64,000 bases of DNA from Paraburkholderia franconis. GTDB taxonomy: Bacteria; Pseudomonadota; Gammaproteobacteria; Burkholderiales; Burkholderiaceae. Made by a program: the position numbers and the translations under genes. This document shows positions 36,178-46,503 of this stretch, piece by piece (the stretch's first letter is position 1; each line of letters opens with the position of its first letter). The notes below the pieces were generated by a model that was not told where the DNA came from, ran no database searches, and saw nothing but the letters and a program-made list of their open reading frames with translations. The DNA lies in contig NZ_WHNP01000009.1 of the NCBI RefSeq assembly GCF_009362735.1, forward strand, positions 124,001 through 188,000, in the 5' to 3' direction.

Positions 36178-36927
36178 ATGAAGGTACTGACTGCAGTAAA
36201 GCGCGTCGTCGACTACAACGTGAAAGTCCGCGTGAAGGCCGATCAAAGCGGTGTTGATATCGGCAACGTGAAAATGTCAATGAATCCGTTCGACGAGATT
36301 GCCACGGAAGCGGCTACCCGCCTCAAGGAAGCAGGGAAGGCGACCGAAGTGGTAGCCGTATCGTGCGGCGTGCCGCAATGCCAGGAAACGCTTCGCACCG
36401 CGCTGGCTATCGGTGCAGATCGTGGTGTGCTCGTCGAAACCGATGCCGAATTGCAGCCTCTGGCGATCGCCAAGCTGCTCAAAGCCGTCATCGACAAGGA
36501 ACAGCCGCAGCTCGTCATCCTGGGCAAACAGGCAATCGACGACGACGCCGGCCAGACCGGTCAGCTGCTCGCGGCGCTGCTCGACTGGCCTCAGGCTACG
36601 TTTGCCAGCAACATTGAAATCGGCGACGGGTCGGCCACCGTTACGCGTGAAGTGGATGGCGGGCTTGAAGTCATTACGATCCGTCTTCCGGCAATCGTCA
36701 CGACGGACCTGCGTCTGAACGAGCCGCGGTACGTGACGCTGCCCAACATCATGAAGGCGAAGAAGAAGCCTGTCGACACGCTGAAGCCTGCTGACCTGGG
36801 TGTGGATCCCTCGCCTCGCCTCAAGACGCTCAAGGTGGTCGAGCCTGCGGCGCGCAAAGCCGGTGCGATCGTCCCGGACGTTGCAACGCTGGTGCAGAAA
36901 CTCAAATCCGAAGCAAAGGTGATTTAA
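36178..36927 (+). CDS. etfB: Electron-transfer flavoprotein beta subunit
   Basis: Protein of 249 residues, the standard length. It begins [20 protein letters not shown], has [20 protein letters not shown] and the AMP-binding region [15 protein letters not shown]. It dimerises with EtfA to accept electrons from FAD dehydrogenases. It abuts etfA with no gap. Its presence beside the DAO-family gene indicates a dedicated ETF for this pathway, since most genomes of this group carry a housekeeping copy elsewhere. Confidence 0.95.
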   Translation: MKVLTAVKRVVDYNVKVRVKADQSGVDIGNVKMSMNPFDEIATEAATRLKEAGKATEVVAVSCGVPQCQETLRTALAIGADRGVLVETDAELQPLAIAKLLKAVIDKEQPQLVILGKQAIDDDAGQTGQLLAALLDWPQATFASNIEIGDGSATVTREVDGGLEVITIRLPAIVTTDLRLNEPRYVTLPNIMKAKKKPVDTLKPADLGVDPSPRLKTLKVVEPAARKAGAIVPDVATLVQKLKSEAKVI

Positions 36928-37857
36928 ATGACGACGCTTGTTATTGCGGAACACGACAACGCTCAGGTGAAGAGCTCGACGCTGCACACCGTCTCGGCAG
37001 CGCAGAAGATCGCGGGAGGCGTGCACGTACTGATCGCCGGCAGCGATGCCCGTCCCGCAGCCGAAGCCGCAAGCCGGATTGCGTGTGTCGAGAAGGTCAT
37101 CTTGATCGATGCGCGTCATCTCGCCGACGGACTGGCCGAGAACGTCGCTGCGCAGATCGTCGGACTGGCCCGCGACTATACACACGTCTTCTTTCCCGCG
37201 ACCGCGGCCGGCAAAAACACGGCGCCGCGCGTCGCTGCGAAGCTCGACGCGTCGCAGATTTCGGATGTGATCGCGATCGATGCACCCGATACCTTCCAGC
37301 GACCCATCTATGCGGGCAACGTCATCGCGACCGTGCAGACGAGCGATCCCGTGAAGGTCGCGACGATCCGCACCACCGCGTTCGATGCAGCCCCTGCGGA
37401 AGGCGGAAGCGCCAGCATCACCGAAGTGACCGCGGCGGCCGACACCGGCCTGTCGACATTCGTTCGCCGCGAGATCGCGAAATGCGACCGTCCGGACCCG
37501 ACGGCTGCGCGCGTCGTGGTATCGGGCGGACGGGGCCTCGGCAGTGCCGAGAACTTCGCGATCCTCGACCCGCTCGCTGAAAAGCTCGGTGCGGCGATCG
37601 GCGCCTCGCGCGCCGCAGTCGATTCCGGCTATGCCGCCAACGATCTGCAGGTCGGTCAGACCGGAAAGATCGTGGCGCCGGAACTCTACCTCGCCGTCGG
37701 CATTTCCGGTGCTATCCAGCATCTGGCGGGCATGAAGGACTCGAAGATCATCGTTGCCGTCAACAAGGACGCTGAAGCGCCGATTTTCGGTGTTGCCGAC
37801 TACGGCCTCGTCGCCGATCTGTTCGACGCTGTTCCGCAGATCACGCAGTCGCTGTAA
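36928..37857 (+). CDS. etfA: Electron-transfer flavoprotein alpha subunit
   Basis: Protein of 309 residues. The FAD-binding C-terminal half shows [51 protein letters not shown] (cited as its known pattern) and the final NKDAEAPIF. It starts directly after the etfB stop. It ends inside an octanucleotide repeat whose unit carries the TAA stop. A hairpin followed by T's lies 72 bases further on and ends the operon. Confidence 0.95.
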   Translation: MTTLVIAEHDNAQVKSSTLHTVSAAQKIAGGVHVLIAGSDARPAAEAASRIACVEKVILIDARHLADGLAENVAAQIVGLARDYTHVFFPATAAGKNTAPRVAAKLDASQISDVIAIDAPDTFQRPIYAGNVIATVQTSDPVKVATIRTTAFDAAPAEGGSASITEVTAAADTGLSTFVRREIAKCDRPDPTAARVVVSGGRGLGSAENFAILDPLAEKLGAAIGASRAAVDSGYAANDLQVGQTGKIVAPELYLAVGISGAIQHLAGMKDSKIIVAVNKDAEAPIFGVADYGLVADLFDAVPQITQSL

Positions 37858-37889
37858 CGCTGTAACGCTGTAACGCTGCGACGCTGCAA
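37850..37889 (+). repeat. Tandem octanucleotide repeat at the etfA 3' end
   Basis: Three exact CGCTGTAA units (37850-37873) and two decayed ones, CGCTGCGA and CGCTGCAA, run to 37889. The first unit contains the etfA stop codon. The array could vary in length without affecting the protein. Confidence 0.7.
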
Positions 37890-37929
37890 CGTCAGCCGCG
37901 CACGATTTCCCCATCTCCTTGGAAGACTC

Positions 37930-37967
37930 GCCGGCACCGCATGAAGCACGCGGCGCTGGCCTTTTTT
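37930..37967 (+). terminator. Intrinsic terminator after etfA
   Basis: GCCGGCACCGC at 37930 pairs with GCGGCGCTGGC at 37950, apart from one mismatch and one wobble, with a nine-base loop. Six T's follow at 37962-37967. It closes the amine dehydrogenase-hutD-etfBA operon. Confidence 0.8.
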
Positions 37968-38079
37968 AAGCAGGAGTCGAACGTATCGTATGGGTGAAAC
38001 CTGGAGTCAAGCGCTCAGGTATCGATAGCGGGCGGGTCCGGTTCTTATTCTTCACCGGCACATGTTCTGGTGCTTGTGG

Positions 38080-38895
38080 TCAGGAAATTCGTGCGCGGAG
38101 TTTCAATGTCGCGGCAGTGGCTGCGGACATCATCTGCTCGATCACAGGCTGAACCCGTTCAGCAAGATCCGGCCGATAACCGAACGGGGCATCTTCGTTC
38201 ATATAGATCGACTGGCACATCTCGAGCTGCACCGCGTGGATACCGTTCGACGGCTGACCGAATGCCCGCGTGATATAGCCACCCTTGAACCGGCCATTCG
38301 CGACCCATGTGAACGGCTGGCTCTTGACCAGTTCGGATGAGATTGCATCGAGGATGCTGGCATCGCAACTGGCGCCCGCATTCGTGCCGATGTTCAGGTC
38401 AGGAAGCTTGCCCTCGAACAGTCGCGGCAAAACACTGGCAATCGAATGGGCTTCCCACAGCAGCACCTGCCCGAATTGCTGCTTCATCCTGTCCAGCTCA
38501 GCGCGCAGCTTTTCATGATACGGCCGCCAGTATTGTTCGAGACGCTTTTGTACTTCGTCCTGCTCCGGCGCCTTCCCGTCCAGGTACAGTGGTTCGCCGC
38601 GAAATGTTTCCGTCGGACAAAGGCCTGTCGTCGTCTGCCCCGGGTACAGGCTTTCACCACCGGGCGGCCTGTTGAGATCAATGACATAACGCGAGAACCG
38701 GGCACCCAGGACCGAAGCGCCGGCAGCTTTCGCAAAGCTGTAAAGACGGTCGAGATGCCAGTCCGTATCGGCGACAGCACGAGCCGCGTCCGTCATCTGC
38801 GCAGAGATTCCTGCCGGAATCTCCGTGCCCAAATGCGGAATCGAAACCAGCAGCGGAATCCGCCCTTGATGGAAAGTGAACATCGCTTCTTGCAC
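38080..38895 (-). CDS. N-formylglutamate amidohydrolase family protein
   Basis: Protein of 271 residues. By family it hydrolyses N-formylglutamate to formate and glutamate, the last step of one histidine pathway. Key segments are VSIPHLGTEIP, RYVIDLNRPPGGESLYPG, LWEAHSIAS and LNIGTNAGASCD, which carry the metal site. No other histidine-degradation enzymes except HutD are nearby. It converges on the etfA operon. It may clear N-formyl amino acids made when formaldehyde from demethylation is oxidised; this is inference. Confidence 0.88.
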   Translation of the reverse strand: MQEAMFTFHQGRIPLLVSIPHLGTEIPAGISAQMTDAARAVADTDWHLDRLYSFAKAAGASVLGARFSRYVIDLNRPPGGESLYPGQTTTGLCPTETFRGEPLYLDGKAPEQDEVQKRLEQYWRPYHEKLRAELDRMKQQFGQVLLWEAHSIASVLPRLFEGKLPDLNIGTNAGASCDASILDAISSELVKSQPFTWVANGRFKGGYITRAFGQPSNGIHAVQLEMCQSIYMNEDAPFGYRPDLAERVQPVIEQMMSAATAATLKLRARIS

Positions 38896-39170
38896 AGCAG
38901 AATCTCCTGATACCAGGTCATTTGAACGTCGCCGCCCGTGGTCGGACCTGCTGGCCTCTTCCTGCGAAACGCCCTCGCCGCCACGTCGATCGCCTCAAGT
39001 GCGAGACGCTCGTTTCGCTTGTCCGTCAGCGCATCGCCATCAGCGGCGACGAACGACTGACGAGACGTAAAGGCATGCAAAGCCTGAAACGGTTGGGATA
39101 AGCGATCAGGCCGGACAAGCTATCGACCGCACATCTGGCGGGGCGACTTGCAACCGCCCCGCTTTCCTGC

Positions 39171-42100
39171 CTAGACCACGTCCTCGCTCATTACCATCAG
39201 CTGCGTGTTGCCGCCCGCAGCGCTCGCATTGACAGTCGTGATGCGCTCGCGGACCAGTTGCGTCCAGTCGTAGGTGCCGTCGTCGTGCGTCACTGCGATG
39301 CCGATCATCCGCTGTGCCGCCATGCGACGCAGGTTGCCGACGTCCTGCTGGTCAGCCGTCGCGAGGACCACATCCGGGCGAACGCCGGGGACCTCGCCAT
39401 CGAGCACCCGAGCGGCATCCGCGGCGTCGACGACACGGCAACCGGTACCGAGAGCGGCTGCAATTTCATCCGCAACCGACGATTTCAGCAGCAGCACTTC
39501 ATTGCCGAACGCACACGCAGCCGTTGCCTGAACCAGCAGCGCCTCCACGGAGTCCGCAGCACAGAAGGCCTGTCCGCGAGGCAGAAGCTCGACAGTGTTC
39601 TCCTCACCTGTGAGGGCCGGCAGGCTCAGGGGCCGGAAGCTATCCGCGAGGCGAACGAGCTGCGCGCTGTACCGCGCGAGTCGCGCCTGTGCGTCGGCAT
39701 TGAGACGCCGTACAGCGGATGTATTGGCAATCGCCTCGACGCGTTGAGTGAAGATGGCGCGGGCCTGAGCTTGAGCGCTCATCCGGGCAATGAAGCGCCC
39801 CTCCGCCGATGCAACCGGAAACTCGAAATACTTGTCGCTCACGGCCGCCTGCGATGGAGCGAACGGTCCCACGTCCGCTGCATACGCGTTGGCAGTAGAA
39901 CGGGTGAGGCCGATCAGCGTCAACGGACCGGCAATCATCGAACCCGTACCCGACGCTCCGTTACCGCCCACGGGTTGCATACCTGGGAACGCACCCAGCA
40001 TCGCCCGATTGACGCAGATACTGCTCGCCTGCGACAACGACAGCAGCGTACCCGCCGCTTCGTTGATGCGGGTGTGCAAGCCCTGCACGCCGCTGCCCAA
40101 TCCGTTCAACGCCTTGATGAGCGCTTCCATATTGCCGGTTTCGTAGCGCACGACATGCAGGATGGGCCCCGTTATCGACGGGTCGATTGCGGTAAGCGAT
40201 CCGATATCGCCGATATCCGCGATCGTGGGCGCGACGAAATTTCCATTGCCGGCGCCCGCGCCCAGCTTGCCCCGTGTAATCCGGAAGCCGCGACGCTTCA
40301 GCTGCTCGATGTATGTGTCAGCACTATCGCGCGCCTTGCGCGTGGCCATCGGCCCGATGTCTGTCGCACCGTTCAGCGGGTCGCCCGTGTTGCGCTCGCT
40401 GAGCATGCCGCTGAGCATGCGCAGCACCTTGTCTGCCGTCGAGTCCTGCAGGCACAGGATTCGTAGCGACGACGCCGCTTGTCCCGCCGATTTGAACGCG
40501 GAGACGATAGCGTCCGAGATGACCTGCTCTGGCAAAGCCGAACTGTCGACGATCATCGAGTTGACCGAACCATAGGTGGCAATGAACCTGGCCGGCCGTG
40601 CGGCAGCAGAGAGTTGCACAGCGATGGCACGGGCCACCTCACGCGAACCCGCACAAAGAACTGCAGCCACACGTTGATCGGATAAGAGCGCTTTACCCAC
40701 CGTCGCGCGATCACCCAAGGCGAGCTGAAGCGCATCCTGAGGAACGCCCGCGCCGTGGAAGACTCTCGTGGCTTCGAATGCGATCAGCGAAGCGTCCGAC
40801 GACGGCTTCGCGATAACAGCGTTGCCGGCCGCGAGGGCAGCCGATACATGCCCGACGAACGAGCTCAGCGGACACGCCGAAGGCGTGAGACTGATGACGG
40901 TTCCCAGCGGCTGTGCGTCTGACAAGGCCCTGTCGCTCGTCAGCTGGAACGCGTACAACCGGCACAGGTTGACGGCGGTGCGGACCTCTTCCACCGCCTC
41001 CGAAAGCGTTGCTCCGTTTTCGAGCGACAACAGTGCGCCAATTCTCGACGCGTTGGCTTCCAGGTCACTCGCAACCCGTTCGAGAACTTCAGCGCGGCTG
41101 GCCGCCGTTCTGAGACCCCAGGTGGAAACGGCCTGACCTGCAGCGTCCAGCGCTCGTGCCACACTGCTCAACTTGCAGCTGGCGAAAGTTCCAATAGCCT
41201 CGGCGAGATTACCCGCGCTATAGACCACGGCAGTCGATCCGGATTTGGCATCTCCTGCTTCCGCGAGCAACGAATGCGCGTTCACGCGGTTCGACCGGAT
41301 TTCCGCCACCGCTCGCTCGAACTCCGGCGCCCCGGAAAAATTCAGGGCCGCCGCGTTGACACGGCCCGGCAACAGATTGCGCGGCGATGCGATGCCGGCG
41401 TGCGGCTTACCGCCCGTTCTCGCTGCCTTTGCGACAGGATCCTCGACGATGTCGGAAATGCTGACGGCGGGATCGACGATCTGATTGACGAACGAAGAGT
41501 TCGCGCCATTCTCCAGCAGACGGCGGACAAGGTAAGCAAGCAAGGTCGCGTGCGGCCCGACGGGCGCGTAGATGCGGCACGGACGGTTCAGTTTGGCGGC
41601 CCCTACTACCTGATCGTATACGGTCTCGCCCATCCCATGCAGACACTGGAACTCGTAGTCCTTGTCCCCGGCAAGCGTATGCACTGCCGCGACTGTGAAC
41701 GCGTTATGCGACGCGAACTGCGGGAAGATGGCATCCGGTGCGTTGAGCAAGGCTTTTGCGCACGCGATGTAGCTGACATCCGAATGCACTTTACGCGTGA
41801 ACACCGGGTAGCCCGCCGCGCCGGCATCCTGTGCGAGCTTGATTTCCGTATCCCAGTAAGCGCCCTTGACCAGACGGATATTGATCCGTCGCCCGTTGGC
41901 GCGAGCGAGCGCGATGATCCAGTCCGCCACTGCCCTGCCGCGCTTCTGATACGCCTGCAACGAAATCCCGATACCGTTCCAGCCCTTCAGGCCTGGCTCG
42001 GCGCACAGACGCTCCAGCATCTCCAGTGTCAGGTCGAATCGCGCTGACTCCTCCTGGTCGAGGTGGAAGCCAATGCCGTACTGCTTCGCGATCTGTGCGA

Positions 42101-42938
42101 GTTGCAGCAGTCGCGGATACATCTCGTCCAATACCCTGTCGCGTTGCGCCAGCTCATACCGGGGATGCAAGCCTGAGATCTTGACCGAAACGCCAGGCCC
42201 GTCAATCGGTCCCTTTCCCTTCGCTTCCTTCCCGATCGCTTCAATGGCATGGCGGTACGACTCGAAATACGCCTGTGCATCCTCATCCGTGAGCGCCGCT
42301 TCGCCGAGCATGTCGTAGGTGTACCGGTATCCGCCCGACTCGCGCCCCTTCGCCACGCCAATCGCCTCTTCAATCGTCTGGCCGGTGACGAACTGCTTGC
42401 CAAGCATCCGCATCGCGTACGCGACGCCAGCGCGCACCACCGCCTCCCCACCCTTGCGAACGACGCGCGAGAGCGCTTCCGCGAGCGCGTTCTCGTCAGG
42501 TTGCTTCAGGAGCTTCCCGGTGAAAAGCAGACCCCAGGCCGTGGCGTTGACGAACAGCGACGGGGATTTGCCGATATGCGCGCGCCAGTCCGCGTCGACG
42601 ATCTTGTCCCGGATAAGCTGGTTGCGGGTCTCTGTGTCGGGAATCCGAAGCATCGCCTCGGCGAGGCACATCAGCGCGATGCCCTCGCGACTGTCGAGCG
42701 AGAACTCCTGCGTCAGGAGATCGACGCCGCCCGCGTTGATACGCGCGTCACGCACGCCCTGGGCGAGTCGTGCGGCAAGAGCCTGCGCCTTGGCGAGCGT
42801 CGGCGCATCCATGCGCGCCTCTTCGATCAGCCCGCGCACAACGACATCCTCGGCAAGCGCAGAGGCGTCGCGAATGCGCTGACGCAGTGTTTGAAGGTCT
42901 GCCGTGCCGCTTTGCATCGATTGGATTTCCGACAGCAT
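39171..42938 (-). CDS. putA: PutA: proline dehydrogenase with an inactive P5C-dehydrogenase domain
   Basis: Protein of 1255 residues. The proline dehydrogenase domain (about 75-490) is intact, with FHLDQEESAR near 290 and YLVRRLLENGANSSF at 469-483, whose Arg pair binds proline. It lacks the N-terminal ribbon-helix-helix domain of trifunctional PutA. The aldehyde dehydrogenase domain (about 520-1000) has lost its catalytic Cys (GQAASS; Ala822 where GQRCSA is expected) and catalytic Glu (IATYGSVN; Thr788 where AETGGQN is expected). FTGS is also changed to CAGS. It should stop at glutamate semialdehyde, which the separate P5C dehydrogenase at 46504 can take on. Confidence 0.93.
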   Translation of the reverse strand: MLSEIQSMQSGTADLQTLRQRIRDASALAEDVVVRGLIEEARMDAPTLAKAQALAARLAQGVRDARINAGGVDLLTQEFSLDSREGIALMCLAEAMLRIPDTETRNQLIRDKIVDADWRAHIGKSPSLFVNATAWGLLFTGKLLKQPDENALAEALSRVVRKGGEAVVRAGVAYAMRMLGKQFVTGQTIEEAIGVAKGRESGGYRYTYDMLGEAALTDEDAQAYFESYRHAIEAIGKEAKGKGPIDGPGVSVKISGLHPRYELAQRDRVLDEMYPRLLQLAQIAKQYGIGFHLDQEESARFDLTLEMLERLCAEPGLKGWNGIGISLQAYQKRGRAVADWIIALARANGRRINIRLVKGAYWDTEIKLAQDAGAAGYPVFTRKVHSDVSYIACAKALLNAPDAIFPQFASHNAFTVAAVHTLAGDKDYEFQCLHGMGETVYDQVVGAAKLNRPCRIYAPVGPHATLLAYLVRRLLENGANSSFVNQIVDPAVSISDIVEDPVAKAARTGGKPHAGIASPRNLLPGRVNAAALNFSGAPEFERAVAEIRSNRVNAHSLLAEAGDAKSGSTAVVYSAGNLAEAIGTFASCKLSSVARALDAAGQAVSTWGLRTAASRAEVLERVASDLEANASRIGALLSLENGATLSEAVEEVRTAVNLCRLYAFQLTSDRALSDAQPLGTVISLTPSACPLSSFVGHVSAALAAGNAVIAKPSSDASLIAFEATRVFHGAGVPQDALQLALGDRATVGKALLSDQRVAAVLCAGSREVARAIAVQLSAAARPARFIATYGSVNSMIVDSSALPEQVISDAIVSAFKSAGQAASSLRILCLQDSTADKVLRMLSGMLSERNTGDPLNGATDIGPMATRKARDSADTYIEQLKRRGFRITRGKLGAGAGNGNFVAPTIADIGDIGSLTAIDPSITGPILHVVRYETGNMEALIKALNGLGSGVQGLHTRINEAAGTLLSLSQASSICVNRAMLGAFPGMQPVGGNGASGTGSMIAGPLTLIGLTRSTANAYAADVGPFAPSQAAVSDKYFEFPVASAEGRFIARMSAQAQARAIFTQRVEAIANTSAVRRLNADAQARLARYSAQLVRLADSFRPLSLPALTGEENTVELLPRGQAFCAADSVEALLVQATAACAFGNEVLLLKSSVADEIAAALGTGCRVVDAADAARVLDGEVPGVRPDVVLATADQQDVGNLRRMAAQRMIGIAVTHDDGTYDWTQLVRERITTVNASAAGGNTQLMVMSEDVV

Positions 42939-42979
42939 GATGAAGTTACCTGATGAATGCTTGTTTGTTGACCGATTGA

Positions 42980-43825
42980 TCAGAACTGGTTGGCCGTTCC
43001 ACGCAGACGCTCTGTTCTGCGCCGCAGTAATTCGAGCGTGATGAGCAGCAGCGTCGAAATGACGACGAGTACGCTTGCCACGGCCAGGATGGTGGGACTG
43101 AGTTGCTCACGGATACCGGCCCACATTTGCCGCGGTACCGTTCGCTGGTCAGTGCCCGTCAGGAAGAGAGCGACGACAATCTCATCGAATGAGGTTGCGA
43201 ACGCGAACAGCGCACCCGAGATCACGCCAGGCGCAATGATGGGAAGCTTCACCTGCATGAAAACGCGCAGCGGCGACGCACCCAGGCTGCGGCCTGCCCG
43301 CGACAGCGTTTCGTTAAAGCCTGCGAGCGTCGCCGTAACGGTGACGACGACAAACGGCACCCCAAGCGCGGCGTGCGCCAGGATCAGACCGGTCAGGCTG
43401 TTGACAAGACCGAAGGGACTGAAGGCAAAGTAGACGCCGACTGCCGTAATGATCAACGGAACGATCATCGGCGAAACAAGAATGCCCGTAATCAGCGCCC
43501 TTCCCTTCAGGCGTGGATGAGTCAACCCGAGGGACGCCGTAACGCCCAGCGTGGTCGCGAGCAGTGTCGAGACAACGCCCACAATCAGCGTATTTTTCAG
43601 CGCCAGCATCCATTCCGCGCTATTCAGAAAGTCCTGGTACCAGCGCAGGCTCACGCCCGGCATCGGATAGGTGAAGTACGGTTGCGAGTTGAACGACAGC
43701 GGCATCACAACCAGGATCGGGGAAATCAGAAACACCAGTACCGCCACCGACAGGACCACATGCGCCCACCGTCCCAGACGTCCCCAGATCGTTACATATG
43801 CTGGAAAACTGAACATTTTGATCAC
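42980..43825 (-). CDS. ABC transporter permease, PotC-like
   Basis: Permease of 281 residues with six membrane segments and an EAA loop (LSRAGRSLGASPLRVFMQVKLP). It pairs with the gene upstream, whose stop overlaps this start in an ATGA junction. It belongs to the second polyamine-type transporter of the window; the binding protein is distant, at 28745. Only 41 bases separate it from putA, so the transport and proline genes may be co-transcribed. Confidence 0.9.
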   Translation of the reverse strand: MIKMFSFPAYVTIWGRLGRWAHVVLSVAVLVFLISPILVVMPLSFNSQPYFTYPMPGVSLRWYQDFLNSAEWMLALKNTLIVGVVSTLLATTLGVTASLGLTHPRLKGRALITGILVSPMIVPLIITAVGVYFAFSPFGLVNSLTGLILAHAALGVPFVVVTVTATLAGFNETLSRAGRSLGASPLRVFMQVKLPIIAPGVISGALFAFATSFDEIVVALFLTGTDQRTVPRQMWAGIREQLSPTILAVASVLVVISTLLLITLELLRRRTERLRGTANQF

Positions 43826-45105
43826 CCCAACTTGACGCCGGCGCCGCCGGTCATGCGGACAAACACGCCGTAAATCAGCAGCACCCCTGCAAGCAGAATG
43901 GACGCCAGCGCGCTTGCCAATCCCCAGTTCAACGTGTTGTTGACATGATTTGCGATGTAGTAGCTGGCCAGTTGATCATCCGGGCCGCCGACGATGGCTG
44001 GCGTGATGTAGTAGCCGACGGCGAGAATGAACGTCAGCATGCCTGCCGCGCCGACACCCGGAAGCGTCTGCGGGAAATACGCCTGGAAGAACGAGCGGAT
44101 CGGACCCGCGCCAAGTGAACGTGCCGCTTTCATGTAGATGTTCGGCACGCCCTTCATCACCGAATAGAGCGACAGGATCGCGTACGGCAGCAGAATGTGG
44201 GTCATCGCAACGAGTACGCCGAAACGGTTGTAGATCAGCGGTAACTCGTGGTCCGTCAACCCCAGGTGCTTGAGCACGTCATTGATCACGCCGTGAGTCT
44301 GGAGTACCACCACCCAGGCAGTCGTCCGCACCAGGATCGACGTCCAGAAGGGCAACAGAACCATGATCATGAACAGGTTGCTGTAGCGTGCCGGTATGTT
44401 GGCGAGGAAAAATGCAACCGGGTATCCGAACAGCAGACAGAGCGCGCTGACCGCAATGCTCACCCAGGCGGTCCGAACGAAAACATCGACGTAGAGCCGC
44501 TCGCTCTCGCTCTGGCGCACGATCGCGCCGTGACTGTCGCGTTTGAAGTCGAATGCCTTCAGGTAGTAGCCCAACGTCCACGGCGACGAAGCGTATTTGA
44601 GCGTGGACCACGCAGCGATCTCATCCCAGCGGGCGTCGATCGCGGTGAGGCGCTGATGCCATGATCCTGTGCTTTCATCGCCGAGGCGACGAGCCGTCTT
44701 CATGAGCAGGCTCCGCATTCCGGCTTCATCGTAGTTCAGTCGCGATGCGATCCGGCTCACTCCCTCGCTTCCCTTTGCCGCAAGGAGATCATGAGCGAAC
44801 GCGTCATACACCTGTTCCCCCGGCAGCTTGTCTCCGCTCGGTTCCCATTCCCGAAGCAGCGCGGATGCGTGCGGCATCTCCTGGGAGAGCGTCGGGTCCC
44901 TGAAGCTCTTCATCAGCAGGCTGCCGATGGGAACCAGGAAGGTGACAAGGAGGAAGACCAGCAGCGGCGCGACCAGAAGGAAAGCTTTCACGCGCTCGGT
45001 GCGTTCCGCGCTGCGCAGCTTTGCCTTGAGACTTTTCGAGTCCTTCACGGTCAGTTGCGGTGACGGGTCTGCGGGCACTGCCATATCGTGGGGAAGTATC
45101 ATCAT
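43822..45105 (-). CDS. ABC transporter permease, PotB-like with a long periplasmic insertion
   Basis: Permease of about 427 residues, roughly 130 longer than PotB. The extra length lies between the first and second membrane segments (about residues 75-205), which is polar and helical. The EAA-type loop is MKAARSLGAGPIRSFFQAYFP near the C-terminal third. Long insertions like this occur in some rhizobial and Burkholderia permeases of the family. ATGs at 45105 and 45102 are both possible starts. Confidence 0.88.
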   Translation of the reverse strand: MMILPHDMAVPADPSPQLTVKDSKSLKAKLRSAERTERVKAFLLVAPLLVFLLVTFLVPIGSLLMKSFRDPTLSQEMPHASALLREWEPSGDKLPGEQVYDAFAHDLLAAKGSEGVSRIASRLNYDEAGMRSLLMKTARRLGDESTGSWHQRLTAIDARWDEIAAWSTLKYASSPWTLGYYLKAFDFKRDSHGAIVRQSESERLYVDVFVRTAWVSIAVSALCLLFGYPVAFFLANIPARYSNLFMIMVLLPFWTSILVRTTAWVVVLQTHGVINDVLKHLGLTDHELPLIYNRFGVLVAMTHILLPYAILSLYSVMKGVPNIYMKAARSLGAGPIRSFFQAYFPQTLPGVGAAGMLTFILAVGYYITPAIVGGPDDQLASYYIANHVNNTLNWGLASALASILLAGVLLIYGVFVRMTGGAGVKLG

Positions 45106-45395
45106 CGTCCAGCGGCTAGCGCCGCGTCCTCCTCGTCCTTTCAAACCAAACTTTCGTATCCGGATGGCACAACGGCCGCCATCCGATGCAATCTTTCAAG
45201 GAAAAGCCGGGTAGCCTGCTGTTCCTGCAAAAAGGCAGCCTTTGGTGGAAATGCGGCACGGGCGTCCGTTGAAACTCGTTCGCCTCGCATCGCCCCGACG
45301 CACACCGCCCGGGTTTCAGTCTCCACTAGTTGTACTAATTTTTTCCTTGTGTTCCCGCGTGCGTCATGTCGATTCGCTACGCGGTGTTCAGTCAG

Positions 45396-46472
45396 TTACT
45401 GCAACGCGCGGCAGCATTCCGCCATCCATCCGACGTGTACCGAGTCGCCAATACGCAACTGACGCGCGACGCCGTTGTTCGGCAGCTTCACGATGAAGTC
45501 GTTTCTGCCGCACACCTGCATGACCACGCGAAGATGATCGCCGTAGTAGATGAGATCCTTGACACCGCCCTGGAAGACGTTGTCACAGTTCTTTGCCTGA
45601 TCGCCGACCGTCACCCGTTCCGGTCGCAAGGAGATGCTGGCGGAGCCAGTCCCGCGAACACTCGGGCCAGCGAATGCATGGATGTTCTGTCCGCTTTCCA
45701 GCTTGACCGTACAACGCTCGCGATCCACGGACGCAACCGTTCCAAGCAGTTCATTGCTTTCGCCGATGAAGCGGGCGACAAATGCGTTCTCAGGGTTCTC
45801 ATACAGTGCAGGCGGCGGCGCGAGCTGCTGGATGATGCCGTTGTTGAAGACAGCAATCCGGTCGGACATGGTCATCGCCTCGCCCTGATCGTGAGTGACA
45901 TACACGACGGTCAAACCGCTCTGCTCATGAATCTGCTTGATCTCGTATTGCATCTGCTCGCGAAGCTGTTTGTCGAGCGCGCCAAGCGGCTCGTCCATCA
46001 GCACCAGCGCCGGTTCGAACACAAGCGCCCGCGCGACAGCGATCCGTTGCTGCTGCCCGCCCGAGAGCTGCGCCGGCATGCGATTGGCGAACTTTTCCAT
46101 GTTCACCATGTTGAGCGCGCGCTTCACCTTTCGCGCGATCTCGTCCTTCGACACTTTCCGCACCTTCAACGGAAAGGCGAGGTTCTCCGCCACTGACTTG
46201 TGCGGAAAGAGCGCGTAGCTCTGGAACACCATGCCAATGTTGCGGCGCTCCGGCGGAATACGGTTGATCGGCTTCCCCTGAAGCAGGATTTCGCCATGTG
46301 TTGCGGTCTCAAAGCCCGCGAGCATCATGAGACACGTTGTCTTTCCAGAGCCTGACGGCCCGAGCATCGTCAAGAACTCACCCTCCTGAATCTCGAGGTT
46401 GAGATTTTTGACGACAAGCGTCTCGCCGTCGTACGTCTTCTGAACATTCTTGAAAGAGACAATGGTAGACAT
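45396..46472 (-). CDS. ABC transporter ATP-binding protein, PotA-like
   Basis: ATPase of 358 residues: Walker A GPSGSGKTT, signature LSGGQQQR, Walker B LVLMDEP, H-loop THDQGEA, and a C-terminal TOBE domain after about 280. It lies between the P5C dehydrogenase gene (31 bases upstream) and the PotB-like permease, all on the minus strand, consistent with a rocA-potABC-putA unit. It completes the transporter whose binding protein is likely the one at 28745. Confidence 0.92.
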   Translation of the reverse strand: MSTIVSFKNVQKTYDGETLVVKNLNLEIQEGEFLTMLGPSGSGKTTCLMMLAGFETATHGEILLQGKPINRIPPERRNIGMVFQSYALFPHKSVAENLAFPLKVRKVSKDEIARKVKRALNMVNMEKFANRMPAQLSGGQQQRIAVARALVFEPALVLMDEPLGALDKQLREQMQYEIKQIHEQSGLTVVYVTHDQGEAMTMSDRIAVFNNGIIQQLAPPPALYENPENAFVARFIGESNELLGTVASVDRERCTVKLESGQNIHAFAGPSVRGTGSASISLRPERVTVGDQAKNCDNVFQGGVKDLIYYGDHLRVVMQVCGRNDFIVKLPNNGVARQLRIGDSVHVGWMAECCRALQ

Positions 46473-46503
46473 GACATTTCCTCAGGAGAAGCCGGAATCA
46501 GAG

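Noticed and set aside
39138..39162. Hairpin GCGGGGC-N11-GCCCCGC just past the putA stop as an intrinsic terminator
   Set aside because: The stem is good, but no T-run follows in the putA reading direction.
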